This document shows, in pieces, positions 30,172 to 40,124 of a DNA stretch of 64,000 nt. How positions within the stretch are numbered: the first letter of the stretch is position 1; every line of letters begins with the position of its first letter. The notes under the pieces were generated by a model. That model worked only from the letters and a program-made list of their open reading frames with translations, was not told the DNA's origin and made no database searches. The translations under genes were made by a program, and so were the position numbers. The stretch is from Marinomonas colpomeniae (GTDB lineage: Bacteria; Pseudomonadota; Gammaproteobacteria; Pseudomonadales; Marinomonadaceae), in assembly GCF_014803385.1 (NCBI RefSeq), contig NZ_JACYFC010000006.1, positions 1-64,000 of the forward strand, in the 5' to 3' direction.

Positions 30172-30474
30172 TTAAGCAATCGTTTCTATCCCTTTTCGTT
30201 CAACTAGTGAAAGCATCTTCAACGCGGCGCCTCTGGGTTTGCTTTCACCTTGTTCCCATTTTTTGACGAGCTTGTCACTGACGTTTAGATATTGGGCAAA
30301 TACAGGTTGAGAAAGATTGTTAGCCAATCGTAGTTGACGAACTTTCTCAGGCGTAAATTCATGAATAGAAGTGAGGCACAAGGCATCAAACTTACGCATG
30401 GTGGTTTTATCGATCACACCTGCTTTTTTTAACCCTTTGGCCGTTTTATGAACGGATTTTAAAATATCACTCAT
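30172..30474 (-). CDS. XRE-family antitoxin-like DNA-binding protein
   Basis: 100-residue protein with a Cro/C1 helix-turn-helix at about residues 45-95 (VRQLRLANNLSQPVFAQYLNVSDKLVKKWEQG). It resembles the HigA/NadS antitoxin group. The frame opens eight codons earlier, but AAGGAG lies seven bases before the ATG at 30474. Antitoxins of this type usually follow a RelE/HigB-like toxin gene, but no toxin frame is seen in the 150 bases upstream, where only the chemoreceptor terminator lies. It may act as a stand-alone repressor. Confidence 0.85.
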   Translation of the reverse strand: MSDILKSVHKTAKGLKKAGVIDKTTMRKFDALCLTSIHEFTPEKVRQLRLANNLSQPVFAQYLNVSDKLVKKWEQGESKPRGAALKMLSLVERKGIETIA

Positions 30475-30561
30475 GACTATCTCCTTCCTGATAATCATCT
30501 ACTTTAATAGGTTTACCAGTAACGATTAGAATAAACCTTAAACGCACGAAACAACAGCCAC

Positions 30562-30594
30562 AAAAAAGCCGCTTATCTTGCGATAAGCGGCTTT
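30562..30594 (-). terminator. Terminator after the second chemoreceptor
   Basis: A 13-bp stem (AAAGCCGCTTATC at 30565-30577 with GATAAGCGGCTTT at 30582-30594, four-base loop) and a T6 run on the minus strand. Confidence 0.92.
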
Positions 30595-30626
30595 ATATTT
30601 TCGTTTTAAATACTGACTAAGAAAGA

Positions 30627-32240
30627 CTAAACCTTAAAGCTGCCCACTTGATGATCAAGCTCTTTATACAGTTTAGAGATGTCTTCTGATTGTTGATGTA
30701 TCAAATCTGCAACGGTTTGCACTGACGTTGTTTGTTCGTTCAAAGACACCATGTTTTGATTCAGGTCGTTCGCCACAACAGATTGCTCTTGTGTCGCTTG
30801 GGCTGTTTGCGCCGCCATTTCCTGAACCTTACTGAAAGACTCACTTAATGCCGTAAATGTTTTTGTCACTTCATCAAAGTTACTTGCGGTGAACTCTGCA
30901 TTATCATGACTGTTACGAATCGCCTTCGCTGACTCAGAAACATTGATGTTAAGCTTTTCAATCATGGATTCGATTTCATTTGTGCTGTCTTGTGTTCGAG
31001 TAGCAAGCGTTCTTACTTCATCTGCAACAACAGCGAAACCTCGACCTTGTTCACCTGCGCGTGCTGCTTCAATTGCCGCGTTCAATGCCAACAAGTTAGT
31101 CTGCTCGGCAATATTACCTATTACTTCTAAAACAGAGGTAATGGCTTCTGAGCTCTTCTGTAATTCTTCTGAGCGAGCAAGCGCCGATTGAATGTCTGCA
31201 ACCAATTCTTTTATGGCTTTCTGAGAATTGGTAACCGCTGACATACCACTCTTAGTAAGTACATTTGAGTTATTCGCTTCATCAGCAGTATCACGGGCAA
31301 CGGACGCCATTTGCTGGTTAGACATGTCCATTTCATGGCCTGCACTGACAATAAACTCAGAGGCATTGGCTAACGCAGAGGTAATATCTGATGTTCTTAC
31401 TGACACGTCTTTTAAACCAGTAGTCATTTGACCTAAAGAGTCGGATTGTTTATGAATACTGCCAATGATCCCTCTAAGTCGATCCATAAATCCATTAAAC
31501 TCATCCGCTAGGTCGCCTAATTCATCTTTAGTAGAGAATTCGATTTTCTGCGTTAAATCACCATCACCTTCGGAAATCTCACGAATGCGCTGCCCTAGGT
31601 AACGCACTTGATCCGTTAGGGTTTTAGGCGTCCTGTAGCTGAACCAAATAGAAATAAGCAATCCGATAACAATGACGACTAGGAAGAAATTCCCGAAGCT
31701 TTCAACATGTTCTGATACTTCTTTTTGAGCCTTATGAGAGCGTTCTTTAACCGCTTCACCTGCTGAGTCTAAAATATCTCTTAGTGCCGAAAAATCTGCA
31801 TTTGTTTTGCTTTCAGTCGATTTATAATCGGATGAATTAACATTCATTTGAACCAGTGCATTTGAAGAATTTAACCAAGTAGTAAAGGCGGCATCAAACG
31901 GTTTGATCATGTTAACAAGATTAAGGTCGTTTTTAAGATGAGAACGATATAGCGCTACTCTGTCTTTTACTTGCTGGGCATTGCCTACACGATCTTTTTC
32001 TTCCTCTTGTGCATTTCCGATACTCGTAACAAGGTGCTGCTCTGCTAGCTTCGCTTGATACAAATCTCTATCCGCATTTAAAATTTCCGACATAGCTTCT
32101 TCGTATTGATCGACTTGGGTGATTAAGGCTCCTTCTAATCGATTAATAATATGAGTCATTGCCGATAAGGCAATTATGAAGGTGATAGTCATAATGGCAA
32201 CAGGCAAAGAAACTTTTACCCGAATGGAATTTAAACGCAT
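30627..32240 (-). CDS. Methyl-accepting chemotaxis protein, four-helix-bundle sensor type
   Basis: 537-residue chemoreceptor. Helix 1 is at about residues 8-30; a wholly helical periplasmic region of about 145 residues follows, then a second helix near 175-195, HAMP ([21 protein letters not shown]) and the signalling domain with [20 protein letters not shown] near residue 384. The 12-codon upstream extension is rejected because AGGAG lies nine bases before the ATG at 32240. The ligand is unknown. No CheR-binding pentapeptide is present. Confidence 0.92.
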   Translation of the reverse strand: MRLNSIRVKVSLPVAIMTITFIIALSAMTHIINRLEGALITQVDQYEEAMSEILNADRDLYQAKLAEQHLVTSIGNAQEEEKDRVGNAQQVKDRVALYRSHLKNDLNLVNMIKPFDAAFTTWLNSSNALVQMNVNSSDYKSTESKTNADFSALRDILDSAGEAVKERSHKAQKEVSEHVESFGNFFLVVIVIGLLISIWFSYRTPKTLTDQVRYLGQRIREISEGDGDLTQKIEFSTKDELGDLADEFNGFMDRLRGIIGSIHKQSDSLGQMTTGLKDVSVRTSDITSALANASEFIVSAGHEMDMSNQQMASVARDTADEANNSNVLTKSGMSAVTNSQKAIKELVADIQSALARSEELQKSSEAITSVLEVIGNIAEQTNLLALNAAIEAARAGEQGRGFAVVADEVRTLATRTQDSTNEIESMIEKLNINVSESAKAIRNSHDNAEFTASNFDEVTKTFTALSESFSKVQEMAAQTAQATQEQSVVANDLNQNMVSLNEQTTSVQTVADLIHQQSEDISKLYKELDHQVGSFKV

Positions 32241-32419
32241 AACTGGAGCTCCTAACAAAGCTGCTGAATACAGCATATATACGTCATATTAAAATGAATG
32301 GTTCTGATGGATCAATCAAGTTTAACAATTACCTACATATTTATTACATATTTAGACCCTTTAAATGACATTTGTCTGATCCCTTAAATAAAGGCATTAC
32401 TAAAGGCATTCCTTGTGCT

Positions 32420-33391
32420 TTATGTTTTAATATTTTTTTTAGACCGCAGAATGCCACTAGCGAATACCACACCGATACCTACCAAGATTAATCCAGCGAT
32501 CACTTCTAACGTTGGTATTTCACCTAATAATGGAATAGCTAATAAAGATGTAAGTACTGGTGTGAGAGCACCCACTGCTGAAGTTCGCTCTGCACCCAGT
32601 TTATTGATAGCAAAACCATAGCTAAAGCCTGCGACCACACCCACTAAGATAGACTGCACGAATACTTGTTTTAATATCACATCCAGACTGACTTGGCTGA
32701 TCCCTGAATCAACCACACCAAGAAGAAACAAAACAAAGAGCATAATTAGTGAAACTAAACTCAATAATCCACTGGCAGCCAAAGGTGGTAAACCTGCAAC
32801 CCGTAAGCTAATAGTATAAATAGCCCAACATAGGCTAGCGCCTAACAGGTATAAATCACCTAGCCACACTTGCCCTTCTGACACTAATAAAGAGGTTAAT
32901 AACAACAAAACGATGCCTGCAAAAATACCAATTAAGCCACATAATCGTAAACGACTTAATGGCTCTTTATAGAAGAAGTAAGCAATAGCAGTAACGAATA
33001 AAGGGAAGGTACCAGGGAGCAACAAACCAGCATGAGAAGCGGGTGCAAATGACATTCCGGTCGAACTTAAAAAAACAAATGGCACACCAGCACCACAGGT
33101 GATGCCAATTAAGTACTTAAAAGGTACGGCGGCAATTTTTTTTCGCGCCTGCCAAGCAAAAGGTAATAGAAGCACACAAGGCACACCAAACCGTAACAAA
33201 GCCAAATCATAAGAGGTTAAAGCGGTTTGTGTTCCTAATTTAATGACAATTAGCCAACATGCCCAAATACAAACAGTGAAGAACGCCGCACCAATGCCTA
33301 AATACAAGGTCGTTCCACTAGCAATCATTCGATATGAAGGTTCTTTTACCACCTTGGCTTCGACAGCTTCTTTTTCGACAAGGTATGACAT
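32420..33391 (-). CDS. EamA/DMT-family transporter
   Basis: 323-residue membrane protein with ten helices in two EamA repeats (WACWLIVIKLGTQTALTSYDLALLR begins repeat one in part; LLGASLCWAIYTISLRVAG is in repeat two). GAGGA lies six bases before the ATG at 33391, so the ATG two codons upstream is rejected. The N terminus of 25 residues is soluble. It is divergent from an Lrp-type regulator, which probably controls it and suggests an amino-acid or related export substrate. Confidence 0.88.
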   Translation of the reverse strand: MSYLVEKEAVEAKVVKEPSYRMIASGTTLYLGIGAAFFTVCIWACWLIVIKLGTQTALTSYDLALLRFGVPCVLLLPFAWQARKKIAAVPFKYLIGITCGAGVPFVFLSSTGMSFAPASHAGLLLPGTFPLFVTAIAYFFYKEPLSRLRLCGLIGIFAGIVLLLLTSLLVSEGQVWLGDLYLLGASLCWAIYTISLRVAGLPPLAASGLLSLVSLIMLFVLFLLGVVDSGISQVSLDVILKQVFVQSILVGVVAGFSYGFAINKLGAERTSAVGALTPVLTSLLAIPLLGEIPTLEVIAGLILVGIGVVFASGILRSKKNIKT

Positions 33392-33529
33392 CTTCATTCC
33401 TCAGTTAAGTGAAGAGCCATTATGCGGATTAGGCCCAGAGCATGTCCTTGCCAATTACACCTATAATTCGCTATATTTTGGCATCTATCATTATTTAATT
33501 AATAAAAACTTAATGGATATGCCAATATC

Positions 33530-34006
33530 ATGTCAGACAATACAGATTCTCTTATTTTACAACGATTACAAAATGACGGCCGCTTAAGTAATGTAGATCT
33601 TGCTGAGCAGATAAACCTCTCAGCGTCTCCTTGCTTACGACGTGTAAAAGCATTGGAAACAGAGGGTTATATTAAAGGCTACAGCGCTAAACTAGATCGT
33701 AAGAAAGCAGGCTTTGCTATGACGGTGTTTATTGAAGTTAGGCTCAATAATCACAGTACAGAAGCCATAGAACAATTTGAGAAAGAGGTATTAGATTTAG
33801 GCAATATAATTAGCGCATATTTAGTTTCTGGTTTTGCAGATTATCGGTTAGAAGCGGTGGCGAAAGATTTAACCGATTACGAGCGAATCTTAAAAGAAGT
33901 ACAAAACCTCCCTTTCGTAAAAGGCATTCAGAGCAACTTTGCTATTCGTGCGATAAAGGCCGATGCTCCTTTACCTTTAGCTAATACATTTAATAAAACA
34001 AAGTAA
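33530..34006 (+). CDS. Lrp/AsnC-family transcriptional regulator
   Basis: 158-residue regulator: N-terminal helix-turn-helix (SNVDLAEQINLSASPCLRRVKALE) and C-terminal RAM ligand domain (IISAYLVSGFADYRLEAVAKDLTDYE). The family responds to amino acids. It is divergent from a DMT transporter with a 138-base gap, a common regulator-exporter pairing. Confidence 0.92.
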   Translation: MSDNTDSLILQRLQNDGRLSNVDLAEQINLSASPCLRRVKALETEGYIKGYSAKLDRKKAGFAMTVFIEVRLNNHSTEAIEQFEKEVLDLGNIISAYLVSGFADYRLEAVAKDLTDYERILKEVQNLPFVKGIQSNFAIRAIKADAPLPLANTFNKTK

Positions 34007-34068
34007 TTCACACTATGGCAAACTATCACTACTTTGCCTTAATACCTCTTAAAAGAGAAACTGCATAA

Positions 34069-35394
34069 ATGGCTTTTCCCTCACTCCGCGCCAAATTATC
34101 ACTCGCCGCTTGGCTGGAAGCTCACACTGAGTTTCGTCTACCAGCTCAGGCAAACGATTTAACATCTGCATTAAATTCTCTTGATACATCACCTCAATCT
34201 ATCAGTTATTCAATGCAGTTTTCTCTATTAAAGCGCTATTTCAACCGCCTTATTTTGGGTGTTTTAGTCATGTCTTTTATATTGGGACTCGTCGCCGTTC
34301 CTCCTGCCTTTGCAACGAGCCAATCGAATCAGGTTAATATTTTCTGGTTATTTATTATCTTATTAGGATTTCACCTACTGAATTTGACGGCTTGGTTTGT
34401 CACTATGGTCGCAACCATGAGACACAGATCCGAAAACAAAGGCATTTTATTAAGCGCTCTGATTTTTCTAAACAAAAAAATAAGTAAGCACTCACATTTT
34501 GACGAAGAAACCACTTCCGCTTATTTGTATTGGCAATGCCCTATACAGTCAAATACATGGTTAGTCAGCAGCATTTCACATGGCGCTTGGGGATGTTATT
34601 TATTGGCCGGCTGGCTGATGACCTTATTATTACTGTTGACCAATCAAGTCGACTTTGTCTGGGAAACAACCTTACTAAGTGATGAAGCATTTATACAGAT
34701 CACTCAAGCATTGAATATTGTGCCGCAATGGTTTGGACTTTCACTTCCTAATCAATTCGATATTCTGGCAAGTCGAATCGATCTTGTTTCTCAGGAATCC
34801 TCAACAAGACAACATTGGGCTAATTTTTTGCTCGCCAGCATTATGATCTATGGTGTACTTCCAAGACTTATACTCACCTTAATCAGTATAAGTCTGTATT
34901 ATTTAAAACGCTCAACACTGCCGCTTAGTAATCAAGAACGCCTTATTCAAAACCGTTATCAATATAAAGAAAAACACAGCACCCTCATTGTCGATAATGA
35001 TTCAAATAAAGCCTCTGAATCAGCAAAAACAACCAGTAAAACCGAGATAAACACACTCGATGAAAAGGCTTTTTTACAGCCCTGGGCGTTGTTTGAATGG
35101 AGCGCTCCTCTACCAAGTTTTTTAAATAAGGCCAGCACCTTATCTTTATTAAACAGTCGAAAAGAACAAACTCTATTCTTAATCGAGGCGACATCAACAC
35201 CTGTTTATATTTTAGTCGATGCTTCACAAAGCCCAGATCGTGGCAGTAGACGATTCTTCACTCAAGTGAGCGCGTCTTATTCTTCTGCATTTATGGCAAT
35301 ATCCGATGACGAAAGCGCTCAATTCGTTGAAGACTGGCAACGCCTTGCAAAAGAAGCCCAACTGCCGTTTGCCAAAATCATAGGTAAGGATTAG
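34069..35394 (+). CDS. DUF2868 membrane protein, partner of a DUF3482 GTPase
   Basis: 441-residue membrane protein of the DUF2868 family. Hydrophobic segments are at about residues 58-83, 93-117, 166-190 and 262-288. A cytoplasmic C-terminal part ends in a conserved PLPSF and ILVDASQSPDRGSRRFF region. The stop is four bases before the GTPase start, so the two are co-translated. The pair is widespread in gammaproteobacteria and its function is not known to me. Confidence 0.85.
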   Translation: MAFPSLRAKLSLAAWLEAHTEFRLPAQANDLTSALNSLDTSPQSISYSMQFSLLKRYFNRLILGVLVMSFILGLVAVPPAFATSQSNQVNIFWLFIILLGFHLLNLTAWFVTMVATMRHRSENKGILLSALIFLNKKISKHSHFDEETTSAYLYWQCPIQSNTWLVSSISHGAWGCYLLAGWLMTLLLLLTNQVDFVWETTLLSDEAFIQITQALNIVPQWFGLSLPNQFDILASRIDLVSQESSTRQHWANFLLASIMIYGVLPRLILTLISISLYYLKRSTLPLSNQERLIQNRYQYKEKHSTLIVDNDSNKASESAKTTSKTEINTLDEKAFLQPWALFEWSAPLPSFLNKASTLSLLNSRKEQTLFLIEATSTPVYILVDASQSPDRGSRRFFTQVSASYSSAFMAISDDESAQFVEDWQRLAKEAQLPFAKIIGKD

Positions 35395-35397
35395 CCC

Positions 35398-36753
35398 ATG
35401 TCGATTTCTCTGCTTGTTGTTGGCCACGCCAATACTGGTAAAACCTCACTCATTCGTACCTTGTTACGCCGACACGACTTTGGTGACGTGAACGACAGAG
35501 CGGGAACCACTCGTCATGTGGAAAGCGTTAAGGTAAACATTGGTCAAAAAACCGTTGTTACGCTAACCGACACACCAGGATTTGAAGACTCAACCGGCTT
35601 ATGGGACGTTCGTCATTCTAACGACTTCCGCTCGTTACAAGGTTCCCAGTGGCTACAACCTTTTTGCGACAGTCACTTTGCACAAAATGAGTTTGAGCAA
35701 GAAGCCAAAATCATTAAACAGCTCACCAATACCGACATTATTCTTTACGTAATTGACATACGACAAGCGCCTCTTGGTAAGTATTTAGACGAACTGGCGT
35801 TATTAGCCAGCGCCAATAAGCCCATTATTCCAATATTGAATTTCAGTGCGACACCAAGCGCTCACCTAAAAGCGTGGCGTGAAGTGTTAGCAGAACGACA
35901 TTTACATGCGGTGGTTAAATACGACTCTGTGGCGTTTTATTTTGAAGATGAAAAACGCTTATACCAAAGCATTCAGAGTTTAATGCCAGAATATTACGAC
36001 ACCATTAACCAATTGATTGAATCTCGTGAAGTCGCCGCTCAGCTCCGCCTTACCGTGGCAACCAACCAATTGGTCGAACTGCTAATAAAGACAGCTAGTT
36101 CTCGTCTTGAATGTGCTCAATATCCGCCAAATCAAACAGAATCCACTTTATTTGAAAACAAAATACGTCAAATGGAGCAAAGCCATATAACCGAATTACT
36201 GCGCCTTTATGACTTTCAAAAAGAAGATTTGGTTGCCTCCCCCTTACCGATCAAAAACGACCAATGGCAACAAGACATTTTTGATACAGAAACCCTAAAA
36301 GAATGGGGAATTGAAACAGGAACAAGCGCATTAACAGGCGCGGCAATTGGAGCAGGAATCGATGTCATGTCGGCTGGTTTAACGTTAGGAACCGCCACTA
36401 CCATTGGCGCGCTTTTAGGCGCAACCTGGAAAACCGGGCAACATTATAAAAACACCTTAAAAAGCAAATTAACTAACCGCCACTACTTGTGCTTGGACAC
36501 TGCAACATTAACGCTCCTATGCCTGCGTGGCTTAACCGCCATTCAACATTTGCATCAACGAGGACACGCTTCTCAGCAAGTGTTTCAGCTTGTCACTCCA
36601 TCCAAAGACAATGAGTTCATTGAACAAATAAAACCTTTCTGGAAGCAAGCACAACAACATCCAGAATGGGAAACACAGATATTATCCGATTCTCACCCTG
36701 TCAAACTCGGCTTACAGAAAACGCTAAGAACAGCTCTTTCTCTTAAAAATTAA
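35398..36753 (+). CDS. Era-like GTPase with DUF3482 domain
   Basis: 451-residue GTP-binding protein. The P-loop GHANTGKTS is at residues 8-16, a threonine-rich switch (RAGTTRHVES) follows, and the G3 motif is DTPGFED. The usual NKxD base-recognition motif appears as NFSAT, which seems normal for this family. The C-terminal half is DUF3482, with a glycine-rich hydrophobic stretch (TSALTGAAIGAGIDVMSAG) that may insert into the membrane. It probably works with the DUF2868 protein encoded just upstream. Confidence 0.88.
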   Translation: MSISLLVVGHANTGKTSLIRTLLRRHDFGDVNDRAGTTRHVESVKVNIGQKTVVTLTDTPGFEDSTGLWDVRHSNDFRSLQGSQWLQPFCDSHFAQNEFEQEAKIIKQLTNTDIILYVIDIRQAPLGKYLDELALLASANKPIIPILNFSATPSAHLKAWREVLAERHLHAVVKYDSVAFYFEDEKRLYQSIQSLMPEYYDTINQLIESREVAAQLRLTVATNQLVELLIKTASSRLECAQYPPNQTESTLFENKIRQMEQSHITELLRLYDFQKEDLVASPLPIKNDQWQQDIFDTETLKEWGIETGTSALTGAAIGAGIDVMSAGLTLGTATTIGALLGATWKTGQHYKNTLKSKLTNRHYLCLDTATLTLLCLRGLTAIQHLHQRGHASQQVFQLVTPSKDNEFIEQIKPFWKQAQQHPEWETQILSDSHPVKLGLQKTLRTALSLKN

Positions 36754-36920
36754 AGATCGAGTACCAAGACTTCAAATAATAATGAGCCTATTTCTAACAT
36801 TATAGAAACCATATTTTTAGAACGGGTTTGTTTTTTTACTATTTCACCCGATTAAATACGTTTTATACTTCATTATTTTCGCACCCTTTTGGTGGAACTG
36901 ATCAAAGTTGGAGAAGTACT

Positions 36921-37364
36921 ATGAGTTTTATAATTTACCTTTCAGGTGAAATACACAGTGAATGGCGTGAAGAAATCAAACAAGGCATCAAAGATCTTTC
37001 GCTTGATGTAGAAGTGCTTTCCCCAGTGACTGATCATGACGCCAGTGACGCAGCAGGCGATCATTTAGGTGAAGAGTCAGTAACTTTTTGGCGTGATCAT
37101 AAGTCATCAAAAGTGAATGCTATTCGTACTCAGAATGCCATCAAGAAAGCCGATTTAGTGGTGATTCGATTTGGTGAAAAATACAAACAATGGAACGCGG
37201 CATTTGATGCGGGCTATTGCGCTGCACTAGGTAAACCTTACATTACAATGCACGCTAAAAATATCATTCACCCACTCAAAGAAGTAGACGCTTTGGCATT
37301 AGCTTGGACCCAGACACCACAAGAAGTGGTCGATATTCTTAAATACACTTTGCAGCCTTATTGA
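36921..37364 (+). CDS. YtoQ-family protein
   Basis: 147-residue soluble Rossmann-like protein. SFIIYLSGEIHSEWREEI, VEVLSPVTDHDASD and VVIRFGEKYKQWNAAFDAGYCAALGKP are the marks of the YtoQ family, distantly like nucleoside 2-deoxyribosyltransferases; no activity is established that I know of. The frame extends 31 codons upstream, but GGAG seven bases before the ATG at 36921 and the family start decide for this position. Confidence 0.88.
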   Translation: MSFIIYLSGEIHSEWREEIKQGIKDLSLDVEVLSPVTDHDASDAAGDHLGEESVTFWRDHKSSKVNAIRTQNAIKKADLVVIRFGEKYKQWNAAFDAGYCAALGKPYITMHAKNIIHPLKEVDALALAWTQTPQEVVDILKYTLQPY

Positions 37365-37400
37365 GTTAAACCAATATCACCCGCTACCAGCTGAATGCAC

Positions 37401-37451
37401 AAAGGCCAACCTACTTTTGAAGAAGTAATGTCTCCCATTGTTGGCCTTTTC
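37401..37451 (+). terminator. Probable terminator after the YtoQ gene
   Basis: A 10-bp stem (AAAGGCCAAC at 37401-37410 with GTTGGCCTTT at 37440-37449) with a 29-base loop and a short T run. It is 36 bases past the stop. Confidence 0.65.
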
Positions 37452-37619
37452 TATTCTTTGTGTTTCATAATTTACTGGTACGTTTCTAACACGGCGTCCA
37501 GTGTGATAGCATTTTTAAAAACAACTATTTTAAGCCCATACAATTGGCATAATAAGTGACCGTTGCAGATCAATCACTAAACACGCTAATAACGCCAACT
37601 TGTTTTGCTAATACATCTA

Positions 37620-37905
37620 AAAAGGTCATAGTCTTTAATCGCGTCATTGATTGTTTGGTAATATCAACCACCGCCATTGCAATGACCCTGAGCGTTCGAG
37701 TGACCAAGTGATAATGTCGAGCCGCGCTTGCTTGGGATCTTGAGCGTAATCAGAAGGATTACTATATCGCCTTTTTCATTCAATGCTAATAATGCGTAAA
37801 TCGGTGGCGCAATAATCTTAACGCCCAATTTCATATTCACTAAAGACGTCTTAAACGTTTTATCTGCGTATATCCTGTTGTCTAAAAAATCGCCTTATTC
37901 ATTAT
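37620..37905 (-). pseudogene. Possible decayed transposase fragment
   Basis: On the minus strand a frame of about 70 codons reads [22 protein letters not shown] and ends at a stop without a proper start. The YADK stretch resembles the middle of DDE transposases, but I cannot place the family. The surrounding bases carry no ribosome-binding site or other gene. It abuts the IS5-like remnant, so the area is probably a scar of several insertions. Confidence 0.3.
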
Positions 37906-37935
37906 CAACGATGCTTTGTATTCATTCCATGCAAC

Positions 37936-38307
37936 ATGAGTGATCCAGAAATACATCTGACTCAGAAAAGAAAGCAGTGGCTCTTCGGTTTGAAAGCTCA
38001 TATTGGTGTGGATGCACGAACAGGACTCACTCACAGTCTTAGTACGACAGCAGCCTACGTGCATGACATCACGAAAACAGCGAACCTTCTTCATGGTGAA
38101 GTGAGCTTTATCTCAGCCGATTCAAGCTATCGGGGCGCTCAAAAGTGAGAAGAGTTAAAAGGTGTCAAAGCAGACTGATTGATTTCCGCTATTTTTCGAA
38201 AAGCGATTCATCGTGGGTTAGCTAAAAATGACAGTAAGCTCGCCATGCTGTTTACTCTTGCAAATGTGTTTCGAGTTAATCAAATGATGCGAGCCGCAAG
38301 GGGTTAA
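37936..38307 (+). pseudogene. IS5-family transposase remnant with in-frame stops and an internal deletion
   Basis: The frame begins [20 protein letters not shown] and continues with [15 protein letters not shown] and [13 protein letters not shown], the DDE core of IS5-group transposases. It then hits TGA at 38146 where the family has a basic residue, continues EELKGVKAD, hits a second TGA where the family has tryptophan (DWLI), and resumes to [19 protein letters not shown] and a TAA at 38305-38307. About 30 residues between these blocks and the N-terminal half are missing. It is not functional. The other parts of 37452-38449 hold no intact gene. Confidence 0.8.
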
Positions 38308-38318
38308 TCCGTTTAAAA

Positions 38319-38354
38319 ACCACTAAACAAGATTTAATGATCTTGTTTAGTGGT
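38319..38354 (-). terminator. Long hairpin, probable terminator of the LysR gene
   Basis: A stem of about 15 bp (ACCACTAAACAAGAT with ATCTTGTTTAGTGGT). Read on the minus strand it is followed by TTTT. It lies about 95 bases past the LysR stop and next to the IS remnant, so it could also be a mobile-element hairpin. Confidence 0.6.
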
Positions 38355-38449
38355 AAGAAAGTAATAAACCAGCCACATTACTGGCTGCTATTGGGCTTTT
38401 CATAAGACTAGCTACAGTCTCCGTGTCGCTCGACTTGACCTTATGTTCC

Positions 38450-39334
38450 CTAATAACCCAGTCCTGCTAGGCGGTTGTGATCTGACTTTATTGCTTCTTC
38501 CATAAAGCCAAAGAAAACTTTCACTTTGGCGGAGTTTTCCAAATCGTTGTGAGTCATCATCCAAAGGTCTGTGCTCTGGTCTATCATTTTCACATCTATT
38601 TTTTGTAGAATTCCAGAACAGTCACCAATAAAACAAGGTAAATAAGCAAGCCCCATCTTGTTCTCAGCCGCCGCCATCAAAGGCTCAAAAGAGTCCGTTT
38701 TCATTACTATCTTTTCTTCCATAATTAGTTCCGACACTTGTAGAGAAGCGTTACCTTTAGACATTACTAACCAAGATGCAGATTCAAGAGGGTGCTTACC
38801 TTGGAGGCCGTTGATATAACTTGGGGCTCCATATACACCATAAGCTATTTTGCATAATTTAGTGCCAGAAAATGATTCTGGTAACTCAGTGGCAGGCCTA
38901 ATTGCAACATCCGCATCTAAGTTTGAAATATTCAGTCGTCGAGAAGTTAGACTGAGTTCCAACTGAATCCTTGGATAAAGCTGATGAAAAGCCGCCAAAT
39001 GAGAACTCAAAATTAAACGAGACAGTGCGTCTGTTGTCGTTAGCCTCAATATACCTTCCAACTTCATTTCTTGTCCGAAGATTTTACGTTCCAGCTCTTT
39101 CACTGTGGATTCTACAGCGAGCGCGGACTCCAGGAGTTTTTTCCCTTCTACCGTTAATTTGTATCCAGTAGGAAGTTTATGAAAGACCTGTAATTTATGA
39201 CGGAGTTCAAAAGCGTCAAGTCGACGTAATACGGTACTGTGGTTGACTCCTAGTGATCTGGTTGCAGCAGATAATGACCCTTCATTTGCCACAGTCAGAA
39301 CATATTGCAGATCACCCCATCGTATGTTGTGCAT
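38450..39334 (-). CDS. LysR-family transcriptional regulator
   Basis: 294-residue LysR protein with N-terminal helix-turn-helix (DLQYVLTVANEGSLSAATRSLGVNH) and an effector domain. The frame extends 35 codons upstream, but those residues are not LysR-like; MHNIRWGDLQ is the normal start. No strong ribosome-binding site is seen. It is divergent from a secreted SnoaL-like gene, its likely target. It resembles regulators of the type that control nearby oxidoreductases or hydrolases, but the effector is unknown. Confidence 0.88.
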   Translation of the reverse strand: MHNIRWGDLQYVLTVANEGSLSAATRSLGVNHSTVLRRLDAFELRHKLQVFHKLPTGYKLTVEGKKLLESALAVESTVKELERKIFGQEMKLEGILRLTTTDALSRLILSSHLAAFHQLYPRIQLELSLTSRRLNISNLDADVAIRPATELPESFSGTKLCKIAYGVYGAPSYINGLQGKHPLESASWLVMSKGNASLQVSELIMEEKIVMKTDSFEPLMAAAENKMGLAYLPCFIGDCSGILQKIDVKMIDQSTDLWMMTHNDLENSAKVKVFFGFMEEAIKSDHNRLAGLGY

Positions 39335-39462
39335 TTTTGCATACCAAATATGTTTAATTAGAGAGTTTACCAAAAACTTAGTATAGGTATAGTCACCATA
39401 CCAATTCAATAAATAGAATTGAAACTCATTGAATTCCAAAATAGATAATTAGGAGAAAGGTA

Positions 39463-39963
39463 ATGTTTAAGAAAAATCTACACATCGTTCTGATTAGCCT
39501 TCTGGCTTTCTTCCAAGTCACGCCAGCACTGGCGGATGAAACAAAAAAAATTGATTCAACTAAAACACTTGAAACGGCTCAAGCATTTCTATGGGCGGCC
39601 GGCTCTGGTGATATGAACAAGCTTCAGACTCTAATGGCAGACGATTTTGTTTGGCACAACGAAGGTGACACAAGTATTCCGTGGATCGGTAACTGGGAGT
39701 CAAAAGAAAAGGTACTGAACACTTTTTTCCCTCTCTTTGGTGCAGGCTTGAAAGTAACAAGCTGGTCTACAGATCATAGCTTTGCAAACGGTGACCAAGC
39801 GGTATTTATGGGTAGCATGAGTGCAATTGTTAACGAGTCGGGTGTAGACACCGGTAAGTTCAGTTGGGCGGTACGTGTTCAAGTTGAAGGTGGCAAAGTG
39901 AAGAGTTGGAACTGGTTTGAAGACAGCTATGCAGTGTCTAAAGCTTACCACGCTAAGAAATAA
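39463..39963 (+). CDS. Exported SnoaL/NTF2-like protein
   Basis: 166-residue protein with a signal peptide (FKKNLHIVLISLLAFFQVTPALA, cleaved after about residue 24). The mature part has an NTF2-like fold pattern: AQAFLWAAGSGDMNKLQTLM, DDFVWHNEG, and the final WNWFEDSYAVSKAY. Such domains bind or turn over small hydrophobic compounds, but the exported form has no known role here. AGGAGAAAGGT precedes the ATG. Confidence 0.85.
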   Translation: MFKKNLHIVLISLLAFFQVTPALADETKKIDSTKTLETAQAFLWAAGSGDMNKLQTLMADDFVWHNEGDTSIPWIGNWESKEKVLNTFFPLFGAGLKVTSWSTDHSFANGDQAVFMGSMSAIVNESGVDTGKFSWAVRVQVEGGKVKSWNWFEDSYAVSKAYHAKK

Positions 39964-39977
39964 CCAACTATGCTCTG

Positions 39978-40015
39978 AAAAGCTCGATATGTTCTCTGGA
40001 TATATCGAGCTTTTT
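39978..40015 (+). terminator. Terminator after the SnoaL-like gene
   Basis: A 13-bp stem (AAAAGCTCGATAT at 39978-39990 with ATATCGAGCTTTT at 40002-40014) ending in a T run. Confidence 0.9.
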
Positions 40016-40124
40016 AAACAAAATGACTTTTGAAAAGAGATGGGTGAAATTGTGCATTATTTATGTTTCTGTTGTTAAACTAATGTAAGTACCAATCAGT
40101 GACGAACCGAAAGACATTTAAGTA

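Noticed and set aside
30475..30560. A toxin gene fragment in front of the antitoxin-like gene
   Set aside because: A frame reading VRLRFILIVTGKPIKVDD reaches the antitoxin start, but it is short, has no RelE/HigB motifs and abuts the chemoreceptor terminator.
37882..38094. Minus-strand 70-codon frame at the IS remnant
   Set aside because: It is antisense to the recognisable IS5-like transposase remnant and shows no features of its own.
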